Below, one piece after another: positions 55,553 to 64,000 of a DNA stretch of 64,000 nt. The translations under genes were made by a program, and so were the position numbers. Source of the stretch: Lithobates sylvaticus (lineage: Eukaryota; Chordata; Amphibia; Anura; Ranidae). Numbering within the stretch: position 1 is the first letter of the stretch; every line of letters begins with the position of its first letter. Below the pieces are notes generated by a model. It was not told the origin of the DNA and did no database searches. It saw only the letters and a list, made by a program, of their open reading frames with translations. The stretch spans positions 268,858,199-268,922,198 of the forward strand of contig CM053030.1 in assembly GCA_028564925.1 (NCBI GenBank), read 5' to 3'.

Positions 55553-56443
55553 AGCCCCCACACTGCATGGGTTAAATACTTGTTTAGTCTATAGGGATTA
55601 GAATAAATCGGAGTACCTTGGTTTTTGCTCTCTGAGCTTCCTCCCCTCTGCACAAGTCCACTGAAGCTGCTCTACACTTTTTGACAGCTCTCTGACAGCA
55701 TCACGTACAGGACCAGTAGTCCTGCATTATATGTGAGGATGGGGAAGGGCCCTGTCCCACCCACATTTCAGAATGTGGAAGAGCGATAGAGAGCGCCAGA
55801 GGAACGAGGAATAAGGTGACTATTTCTACTTGTTCTTGTCACCTTAGACAAAACAAGCATTGAACCCATGCAGCTTTCTCCTAAGAAAGCAAAGCCCCCT
55901 TTACACAGACGACTATCTGCTTACAGCGGATTCCAGTCCCAAGAGTCAATGGATTCTTGAGACTGGGATCACGGGTGTATACAAACAGCTGTGGCTGCTC
56001 AGCACATACAAAGAAATAACTGGCTGTTGGCTAAGAGGAGCTGTCGCTGTTCACATGTATCCACATACCCATGTGTTACCTGTGGTTAAAGGAAGATGTC
56101 TGACCCTGAATCCTTCCTTCCGTCTGTCTCCAGGGTTGCTCATCTGTCCCTAACTGCAGGTAAATGCTAGGTGTGCAAACAGCAATGGCTCATCCCAGCC
56201 TGCAATTTTTTTTTACAGGCTGTTCGCATACACCTGTGATCCCAGTCGCAAGAATCCACTGATCCTTGGGGCTGGAATCCACTGTGTGCAAATACTTTCC
56301 CGTGTGAAGGAGGTCTAATTGCAGTATAATTTTAAAGAATAAAATGATTTGTCAGCAGAGGCTGGTGACTGGTGAAAATAGAACAATGACACCTGTGCAA
56401 AAATGTTACATTTGCCCTATGATAAATAGGGGACATGTTAGAG
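55553..56443. other. Intronic stretch without recognised features
   Basis: CAGTCCCAAGAGTCAATGGA (55934 area) recurs as a partial inverted copy near 56240-56270 (CCCAGTCGCAAGAATCCACTG), suggesting a decayed inverted-repeat element. No gene. Confidence 0.4.
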
Positions 56444-56914
56444 CAGGGTCAGCAACCTGTAGATCGCCAACAGGTGACTAGTAGATCACGGTCAGAGCTT
56501 GCTGACTCACTATTCTAGAGCATCAAACTGAGTGCAATGCAGAGGGACTACTTGTAAAGTTGGAGCTGTAGTAGGGAACAAGAGCCACATAAGCTGATGC
56601 CTCCTCTGTAGTGCTGGATCCTGTCCCATGCAGAGTGATACCAACTGCACTCCATCTCTTATCCTGGCTAGTGGTCTTCAGGGTGGTGCCAACAGCAGGA
56701 AAGAAGAGATCTTCAGGACAGTGTGAACCAATACACCGGGCATAATAGTATAGGGCTGCTTTCACACTGATGTGCTGCTGTTTAAACCCATGATTGGGTA
56801 TGGCAATTAGAGGTGTAAATTTAGGTGTGAGGAGGTGACACTGTGTCTGGTGATCTTTGACTTCTCTCATGTTGTTCAAGTAAATCTCCACCTCTTTAAG
56901 CTTGCCTACCCCTG
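56444..56914. mobile_element. hAT-type element (CAGGGGTAGGCAA ends)
   Basis: Left CAGGGTCAGCAACC and right GCTTGCCTACCCCTG are imperfect inverted ends. Flanking octamers TGTTAGAG and TGCTATAG match at six of eight positions. The 122-codon minus-strand frame inside has no known domain. Confidence 0.65.
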
Positions 56915-57334
56915 TGCTATAGTAACCACCTTCCTGTTAAAGAACAAATGTTGGTGAATATGGTAAATGTTTTTACCTGGTGAATGTACTTTTTAAACTG
57001 GACCGATGTACAAGGAATGTGATGGCGAATCCTTTTCTACAGCAAATATGCCCCATGTGAAATGCTTTAATCCATTTTACTACAACAGTTCTTATTAAGC
57101 AGTTAGAATGATGCCAGAATATATGGAAAGTCTTCAGCACCAAAAATGATTTTTAGACTTTCATTTGTTCCACTTATTTGTTGGTATTTCTGCAGCTCCA
57201 GCTGGATTATTACATTTATGTTTTGGGTTGATGCACCGAATATCACATTTATAAATAAAGTAAACTTGGATGTTAGCTAACAAAATTGGTTAAAAATGCC
57301 ATTCTGAGTTTTTTTCATTCTGTGTTCAATACAG
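56915..57334. other. End of RETREG1 intron 3
   Basis: Plain A/T-rich intron ending in the TTCAATACAG acceptor. Confidence 0.6.
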
Positions 57335-57472
57335 TATTGTGTGCCTTCTTGTGCCCATTGTTAAAATGCAATGAAATTGGACAGAAAGCATACAGCAAGC
57401 TGAAGCCAGTTCTGCAGAAGCTGGATTTTGGGCTGCAGTCCTATTTCAGCCAGTGGATGAAAGCCAAGTCTA
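57335..57472 (+). CDS. RETREG1: RETREG1 exon: end of second hairpin and C-terminal amphipathic helix
   Basis: The exon is 138 bp, with acceptor TTCAATACAG (ending 57334) and a GTAAGT donor at 57473. With the base carried from the previous exon it reads [22 protein letters not shown] and continues to KLDFGLQSYF. Human FAM134B has [22 protein letters not shown] and KLDFGIGEYI, which makes the RETREG1 assignment firm; RETREG3 has a different KCN/GQK region. The first part closes the second membrane hairpin. The second part, rich in Lys, Leu and aromatic residues, corresponds to the amphipathic helix after the hairpin that senses curvature. The exon ends with one base of a split codon. Confidence 0.95.
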
Positions 57473-57789
57473 GTAAGTAAATTCTTTCTTTTGGATCTCA
57501 ATAAATAACCTCAGAGTAGTCTGCATTACACTGTACTGAACAGAAGACTGGAGACAGCCTCTATTGTCTGATGCAGCTTACAACTATTTATAGAGAAATT
57601 ACTCCTCTCTATCTCTGCCAACTCTAGATACAGCGTTCTCTTTTTATAAGACTTTATTATGACACATTTTATTTTTACAAAACAATTGTGAGGCTTGATA
57701 ATAAAACTTCCTTCATTCTTGTGGGTGACATATTCACATCAAACTGAAACGTTTGGACATAAAACAAGCGATGCTAAAGAAGTGCCTTG

Positions 57790-58720
57790 GTGGTCAGTTT
57801 ATGCAGGAGAGGAAAGTGAAGGTATGACAGTGGGAAATAGCGAGGCACTTGGGTTTGATCCAAACCAGAGTACACTCTGTTCAGCATAACCTGGAAGGAA
57901 GCTGTCTGTGCTGTCCCAATGTTCCTTAGCTGGGCATTCTCTGAGCTTTTTAAGGTCATTGGTTTCAAAAGCATCCCCACCCCTTTTGTATGCATGCAGC
58001 TGCAGGGCAGGGATTGCCCCAACCAAGGCTGATTGGGTCAGCACTGACAGCTTCTGGGTTTGGCCAAACATGGGTGTGGACTGAACCCAAGCTCATCTCT
58101 AGTGGCCAATATGTGCAGGAGAAGAGTACAAGTGGGTATGACAGTAGGCAGTATGCGTAGGAAGAGTGAAAAGGTATTACAGCAGCCAATAGAGTTGATT
58201 TACTAAAATTGGAGACTGCTAAATCTGGTGTAGCTCTGCACGGTAGCCAATCGGCTTCTAATTTCAGCTTGTTCAATTAAGCTTTGATAAAAAAAAAAAG
58301 CCTGGAAGCTGATTGGTTTCTATACAGAGCTGCGCCAGATTTAGCAATCTCCAATTTTAGTAAATCAACCCCAGTATGTGCAGGAGGGTATAACAGTGAG
58401 CAGTATGTACGTACAGAAAATAATTATGATTGTATGATGGGAGAAAATATGTACAGGAAAGGAGTGTGGAGAGTATGTAAGGGGATCATTTATGCAGTAG
58501 GAGAATGTGCAGTGTTTGACAGCATGTAGTGTGTGCAGAAGAAGAGTACAGAAAGTATTACGTGGGGATTTGTGTGCAAGAAAAAAAGTATAGAGGGTAT
58601 TACAGGGGGGGATCTCTGCTGGAAAGGAGTGCAGAGGGTATGACAGTGAGTAGTATGTGCAGCATAGGAGTCCTGACGTATGATGGGACAGTATGTGCAG
58701 AAGAGAATTGTGGAAATTAT
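57790..58720. repeat. Diverged minisatellite, split by a MITE
   Basis: Units of roughly 45-60 bp with the words GTATGTGCAG, GAAGAGTA and GGGTATGACAGTGAG(C) repeat irregularly on both sides of the MITE at 58194-58369. Confidence 0.6.
58194..58369. mobile_element. MITE (GTTGATTTACTAAAATTGG ends)
   Basis: Inverted ends GTTGATTTACTAAAATTGGA and TCCAATTTTAGTAAATCAAC are perfect. Inner blocks (AAATCTGGTGTAGCTCTG against CAGAGCTGCGCCAGATTT) also pair. It is 176 bp and sits inside a minisatellite. Confidence 0.85.
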
Positions 58721-58965
58721 AACCATGGCTGTCTTTAACGCTGGGCAAAAGGGGTAGCTGCCCTGGGCCAAATCATTGACGTGGGGCCCAAACCAGCTGC
58801 CCCTTGAGCCTGCCCTGCCCGCAAATAGCATACATTCCCCTTTTTGCTTTCATTGTCCTGTGATGGCTTTGTCCTGGGATTGCAGCGTTGGGCTCACTAG
58901 TGGTGCTGTACATGATGATCTGATGGGCAGCTGCGGTTCCCGGACCCTTCCTCTGCAGCTTCGGT

Positions 58966-59312
58966 TGACAGCTCTGTGGCTTCTCTGGTGGCAGCAGGAG
59001 TACACTCTGTATCAGGGGGTCACTAGTGTTAATGATAATGAAGGACAGTGTGCTGCCTAAAACCTCTCTCTTCACCAATGGCAGCTTCCGGTATACACGT
59101 GGAGTAGAGAGGTGCTCAGTTAGCGAACTGAAGCCGGTGCTTTCCTAGCATAGGTGCCCCTCCTGAGTGCCTGATCCACTGCATACCAGAAGCTGCCGGA
59201 GGTAAAGGGAGAAGTTCATGGCATCAATATTATCAACATTAGTGACCCAGCTAACTGAGGTTCTGTGTGGCTTCCTCTCTCTGTGTACTTCTGCTGCCAC
59301 CAGAGAAGCCAC
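58966..59312. repeat. Imperfect inverted repeat
   Basis: TGTGGCTTCTCTGGTGGCAG (58976 area) and CTGCCACCAGAGAAGCCACA (about 59288-59310) pair, as do ATTAGTGACC and GGTCACTAGTGTTAAT. The surrounding block from 58720 (GGGCAAAAGGGGTAGCTGCC) looks like an interspersed repeat of unknown class. Confidence 0.6.
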
Positions 59313-59959
59313 AGTAGCCTGAGACACGGTACATGACCATGTGGTATTAAAATTATAGTTAGGTATAGCACGGAAGTCCGATTTAAACAGAAAAACAAAG
59401 TAGGGCATAGCACGCTCCACACCGTGAGCTTCATTTTACGAATGGACTGAAAAATGCAGGCCACAGTGTTTATAGCAGGAAGGGGAGTAGCAATATAAAT
59501 GAGTCCTTTAGTGTGAAGTAGTATATCTTAGCATTTTGGTCAAAGAAACTCATTCAAATTAAAGATGTATCTATGCAGAGTGTATTTAGTTTTATTTGTT
59601 ATGTAAATGAAAATGTACATGGTCAGTTTAATCTTTTGGAGCTGCCTTTTCCAAATGTTTTAGTAAGATTGGGGTATAAAAGCTGAGATGACAGAAATGT
59701 CACATTGAAAGTACATCTACATATTCTGCATATGCATGCTGGTGAAATAAAGAATATATGAAGATTAGATGTTTTTGCAGGATAAAATGCTCAATAGCCT
59801 TTCCTAAACCAGGAGCACATACTCATCAAATGCAGTCTCCCCCCTTATGGTGTATATATGCAACAATTAGTTCCCTGCAAATGTGATTGGAATAATGAAG
59901 ACAATGCTAACCATATGCAGACAATAACCAAATATTTCTTTTTTTTTTTTTTACTACAG
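59313..59959. other. End of RETREG1 intron 4
   Basis: Plain intron with a long T tract (59938-59952) at the acceptor. Confidence 0.6.
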
Positions 59960-60021
59960 AAAAACTTGAAAAGTTTCCAGAAGAAAACAGTGAAGTAGAT
60001 TTGTCTGCATTATATCCTCAG
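59960..60021 (+). CDS. RETREG1: RETREG1 exon: start of the acidic cytosolic tail
   Basis: The exon is 62 bp after a long T tract and ACTACAG (ending 59959), with a GTAAAT donor at 60022. With the carried base it reads KKLEKFPEENSEVDLSALYPQ in part; the human counterpart ends DDSELDFSALCPK, so the S-E-(L/V)-D-(F/L)-S-A-L pattern is kept. The exon ends in phase 0. The rest of the tail, including the LC3-interacting DDFELLDQ region known from mammals, is not in the window; I looked for the next exon to 64000 and did not find it. Confidence 0.88.
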
Positions 60022-60130
60022 GTAAATAACTTGATTAGAATAAATGTATCAATTTGGAAGTTGCTTGTATGATTATTATTGACATGTAGTTGTCTCTAAG
60101 ACATTTTTATAAATTTTGCATACAGTAGGG

Positions 60131-60200
60131 CAGAGGTAGGCAACCTTTGAGAGGTGGAGATCTACCCGAACAACATGGAAAACATCAAATCTCACCGTCG
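60131..60200. mobile_element. hAT fragment, same family as 56444-56914
   Basis: GCAGAGGTAGGCAACC followed by GAGGTGGAGATCTACC and GAACAACATGGAAAACATC matches the complement of the right end of 56444-56914. Only this end is visible. Confidence 0.6.
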
Positions 60201-60429
60201 GAGTGCAGCTTATTTTTTAATTTTTAAGAATTTAACTAGCAAGGCCCTTATAAAAGGACGACATAAAGAAAACAGAAAAATATAATTAAAAAAATTTCAC
60301 TGTAAAAATATAAGCTTAATCCACCTTAAAAGTTTGCACAATTATTTAATAAGTGAAAAAATGAACAGTCGCGCTTGACAATAAATAGCTAAAGTATTGG
60401 TGCGGCAGCTATCTCAAATCGTGTGATTG

Positions 60430-61690
60430 ATAATGAATAATAATGTCAAAGAAATCGCGTGAACAAACAGTGCGTGCAATAAACAATTAGTGACTTATAC
60501 ATCCAAAGATAGTGCAATCATAAAAATATTAGCTGTGTAATAAACATGCATAAACTATATTAAATTAAAAGTCCATAACTAAATATTAAATTAACTCCTT
60601 GAAACAAATATGTATGTGCTCTTCGTTGAAATCTCGCACACTGATGCTATGAAGTTGAAAATATGTCCCCAATCAACTGGTAAGTGAAGTAAAGGTTCCT
60701 ACTCACCAAAAGATGTTGACCCTCATTATCGTATGATAAGAGAGGTCAGACGAGCGGTCTCCATGACCAAGGAATCCCCAGGACAGGCTCCGATCAACGT
60801 TTCCTTGCTGTGGTTCCTAATCCAAGGGTTAACCTCATAGCAATCAAAAAGAAAACTGGCTCCTCATAGCGTTTTTCTCTTTATTTAAAACTTTTTATCA
60901 ATTACAAATGCCAAACAGGAATAAATCCTCATTGTAACAAGCATAGAGGCATCAGGTAACACTCACAAAGGTATAATGCTGCGTATCACCTAGAGCCTTA
61001 CACACCGCACCGTGCATCCTAACTTGTTAAGTTAGGCTAAAAGACTCAGGTATAGTGCTGCGTATCATTAAGATAGGACGCACGGTGCGGTGTGTAAGGC
61101 TCTAGGTGATACGCAGCACTATACCTGAGCCTCTTTTAGTCTTTGTGAGTTTTACCTGAGGCCTCAATGCTTCTTACAATGAGGATTTATTCCTGTTTGG
61201 CATTTGTAATTGATAAAAAGTTTTAAATAATGAGAAAAACGCTATGAGGAGCCCGTTTTTCTTTTTAAAAGCTACGAGGTTAACCCTTGGATTAAAGACT
61301 TCAGCAAGGAAACTTTGATCGGAGCCTGTCCTGGGGATTCCTTGGTCACGGAGACCGCTTAAGCTCGTCTGACCTCTCTTATCGTGCGATAATGAGGGTC
61401 AACATGTTTTGGTGAGTAGTAACCTTTACTTTACTTACCAGTTGATTGGGGACACGTTTTCAACTTCATATCATCAGTGTGCGAGATTTCAACAAAGAGC
61501 ACATACATATTTGTTTCAAGTAGTTCTTTTAATATTTAGTTATGGACTTTTAATTTAATATAGTTTATGCATGTTTATTACACAGCTAATATTTTTATGA
61601 TTGCAGTATCTTTGGATGTATAAGTCACTAATTGTTTATTGCACATTCTGGTTTGTTCACAGGATTTCTATGACATTATTATTCACAATT
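60430..61690. mobile_element. Large foldback element next to RETREG1 exon 5
   Basis: Arms 60430-61040 and about 61070-61690 are inverted and highly similar. Paired blocks include TTAGTGACTTATACATCC, CATGCATAAACTATATTA, GTCCCCAATCAACTGGTAAG and CACCTAGAGCCTTACACACC. The centre near 61040-61070 is short, so the transcript could form a hairpin over 1.2 kb long. Non-coding. Family unknown. Confidence 0.85.
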
Positions 61691-61692
61691 GT

Positions 61693-62603
61693 TTAACCAC
61701 CTCAGTACAGTGCATTTTCACCCCCTTCCTGACCAAGCCATTTTTCAGCTTTCAGCGCTGTACCCAGATGAAATTGTTATCATTTTGTCCCCACAAATAG
61801 AGCTTTCTTTTTGTGGTATTTGATCACCTCTTTTTTTGCGCTATAAACAAAAGAAGAGGGACAAATTTAAAAAAAAAAACAATATTTTTTTACTTTTTGC
61901 TATACTAAATATCCCCAAAAAATATATTAAAAAATTTTTTTTTCCTCGGTTTAGGCCGATACGTATTCTTCTACATATTTTTGGTAAAAAAAATCGCAAT
62001 TAGCGATTATTGATTGGTTTGCGCAAAAGTTATAGCGTTTACAAAATAGGGGATAGTTTTATAGCATTTTTATTAATATTTTTTTTTTTTACTAGTAATG
62101 GCGGCTATCTGCGATTTTTATTGTGACTGCGACATTATGGCGGACACATCGGACATTTTTGACACATTTTTGGGACCATTGTCATTTATACAGCAATCAG
62201 TGCTATTTAAATGCATTGATTCCTGTATAAATGACACTGGCAGGGAAGGGGTTAACCACTAGGGAGCGGGGAGGGGTTAATATGTTCCCTGGGAGTGATT
62301 CTTACTGTGGGGGGGAGGGGACTCACAAGGGGAGGAGACCGATCGGTGTTTCTCTGTACAGAGAACACACCATCGGCTCCTCTCCTCTGACAGGACCGTT
62401 GATATGTGTGTTTACACACACAGATCCACGGTCCCGCAGCCACGGACATCGCCGCCTCTGGGCATGCGCATCGGGTGCCCAGTGACACGGCGGGCGCGCT
62501 CCCTGGAGGGCCGTGAGGGGGAGGACGTCATATGACGTCCTCCCGCGCTGAGAGCTGCGTCGCCTGGCCGTCAACAGACGGCCGGCGGTCGCGAGGTAGT
62601 TAA
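61693..62603. mobile_element. TTAA-bounded element, same family as 20638-21646, inverted
   Basis: TTAA at 61693 and 62600. The left half contains AGAGCTTTCTTTTTGTGGTA and AACAAAAG blocks, then CTACATATTTTTGGT and GGTTTGCGCAAAAGTTATAG, which are complements of the 20638 copy. The right half is GC-rich. Non-coding. Confidence 0.75.
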
Positions 62604-62994
62604 TGTCTGGAGAGTAATTGGTCACCCCAAGTCTGATGCAGAAGATCATCATGAGGGCAGAAAAACTGTTACGGCAGGCTGACTTTCTCAACTTCACTTT
62701 AGTTTTCAGTCTGGCTGTCTAGCCCGACTGGCTGGGTTGAGTTCTGGCCAGTGTAAGTGGTATGTAGCGCAGTGTCCAGGGGGCAGTTATATGTAGAGCA
62801 GTGTCTAGGAATTGGTAGTATACAGAGTTCAGTAGTTCATTATTCAGTGTGATGAAAATTCAGGTTTTATATATCATATGTTCACCTTAAAACTGGATCC
62901 CTGCAGTGAAGATTTTTCCAGGATTTTCCAGGATTCAGCTACCTGAACAATGTGGGACATATTGTACTTCATAAATAAGTGACTATAGGGTTGT

Positions 62995-63000
<6 letters not shown>

Positions 63001-63052
<52 letters not shown>
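63001..63052. repeat. (AT)n microsatellite
   Basis: About 26 AT units followed by a short ACAC run. Confidence 0.95.
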
Positions 63053-63059
<7 letters not shown>

Positions 63060-63657
63060 CACACACATACACAGCCCTCAAAATTTCCACTCGCCTGCTC
63101 GCATTTGGTAAGTGAATTTAAGTTGAAGGCGAGCATGGAGCAAGGTTGCCAAACGTCTGTTACGGACGATTGCTGCCAGTTCTGAGGCCAGCCTGGGCTC
63201 AGACGGGGGGCGGGAAGCCGGGCTTATGGATGGTGATGCCATGGCGGTGGCACCTGTTATGAACTACAGGCTACAGCAGGGGCAGCCGGGCCGGCCCGGG
63301 AATACAGGGGCCTAAGTGCATAGGTATAACATGAGCGCCGGCTGCCACCTCAGAACCCTGGACAGCGTTCCAGCCAGTGGAGGAGGCAGAGTACAGTGGA
63401 GGTGGGGAGCATAGACCAGACGGAGGTGGTACAGCTGTCCACCCCACCAGAGGGTAAGACTGGCTGGGAAGTCCCAGAGGGCCCTGCGTGCGGAGCAGTG
63501 CCAAGGCATGTTGGGAATTTGTAATTCACCAATAATATCCAATAAGAGTGTCTGCAGGAGCTGAGCTTCTACCACCTACCTGCCTGTAGAGTGCTGGGAC
63601 TTGTAGTTCCACATCTGCAGAACAATACCAGGCTGCATGCTGACAGGAGGAGAGAGA

Positions 63658-63779
63658 GCAGATGGCCAAACACTGTCCAAACTAATTGCAGATGGTCATA
63701 CGCTGTCCAATCTGATTGCAGATGGCCGTACGCTGTCCAATCTGATTGCAGATGGCCGTATGCTGTCCAATCAGATTGT
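63658..63779. repeat. 30-bp tandem repeat, four copies
   Basis: GCAGATGGCCGTACGCTGTC followed by CAATCTGATT repeats four times with small changes. The open frames across it are artefacts. Confidence 0.9.
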
Positions 63780-64000
63780 ACACACTGTACAATATACTTT
63801 AAAGCTGATCTTCAGTCCCGCTCTGGACAGTCTCCTGCCCCTCCGGTGCTGGGTAGAAGTCAGTTGGCACATCTACCCACAACTAAAGGACTGAAAAGGA
63901 TTCAGGCATAGGGGGAACTCTGATGTAAGGGGCACTACTGCAGAGAGCAGGCTCTAATGTAAGTGGGAACTCTGATGTAAAGGGAAACGCTGCAGACAAT

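Larger units (their letters stand above)
62604..64000. other. Intronic stretch with short tandem repeats
   Basis: It contains a (TA)n run at 63001-63052 and the 30-bp array at 63658-63779. 63071-63140 (CTCGCCTGCTCGCATTTGG) looks like part of a repeat. The next RETREG1 exon was not found. Confidence 0.5.

Overview
The window looks like nuclear DNA from a frog, most likely a true frog (Ranidae-type) with a large genome. Two things suggest this: one vertebrate gene spread over tens of kilobases, and introns packed with amphibian-type transposons (several Tc1 families, hAT, Harbinger-like and TTAA-bounded non-autonomous elements, L1, a Penelope-like element and an LTR element). The species call is inference from repeat content. 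I see no bacterial features, tRNA, rRNA or CRISPR.

The only host gene I can support is RETREG1 (FAM134B), the reticulon-homology ER-phagy receptor, on the + strand. Five coding exons are visible: 81-115, 45805-45931, 54225-54309, 57335-57472 and 59960-60021. All have consensus GT/AG borders and compatible phases. The first resembles the alternative first exon of the short mammalian isoform (FAM134B-2, starting MPEGEDF in human; MPEREDF here). The next three encode the inter-hairpin linker, the second membrane hairpin and the following amphipathic helix. The fifth begins the acidic cytosolic tail. The tail with the LC3-interacting motif lies beyond the right edge, and the long-isoform N-terminal exons are not seen. 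Intron 1 (about 45.7 kb) holds most of the mobile elements.

Layout. 1-4.7 kb: first exon, then a TTAA-bounded element, a TTCG-rich hAT-type element with a perfect 8-bp target duplication, two Tc1-type remnants, a small foldback and another TTAA-bounded element. 6.5-13.3 kb: a minus-strand LTR retroelement fossil with nearly identical LTRs and a whole gag-like frame, abutting a Tc1 copy (13.3-14.8 kb). 15-25.4 kb: SINE-like and Harbinger-type MITEs, a solo LTR, and a chain of four TTAA-bounded elements that share their TTAA junctions. 26.1-30.8 kb: a Penelope-like element with 15-bp target duplications, a 735-codon reverse transcriptase/GIY-YIG frame and a hammerhead-ribozyme-like fold near its 3' end. 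32-36.6 kb: hAT, L1 and Tc1 copies. 36.7-39.1 kb: a large foldback holding at least two further levels of nested elements. 40.6-44.5 kb: Harbinger MITE, TTAA-bounded elements and a second Penelope 3' end with another hammerhead-like motif. 45.8-60 kb: exons 2-5 with a hAT, a nearly complete Tc1 copy, TTAA-bounded elements and minisatellites. 60.4-62.6 kb: a second large foldback abutting a TTAA-bounded element, then ordinary intron with short tandem repeats.

Two parts of the window deserve most attention. One is the Penelope element with its ribozyme-like tails, present in two diverged copies. The other is the stacking of TTAA-bounded and foldback elements inside a single host gene.
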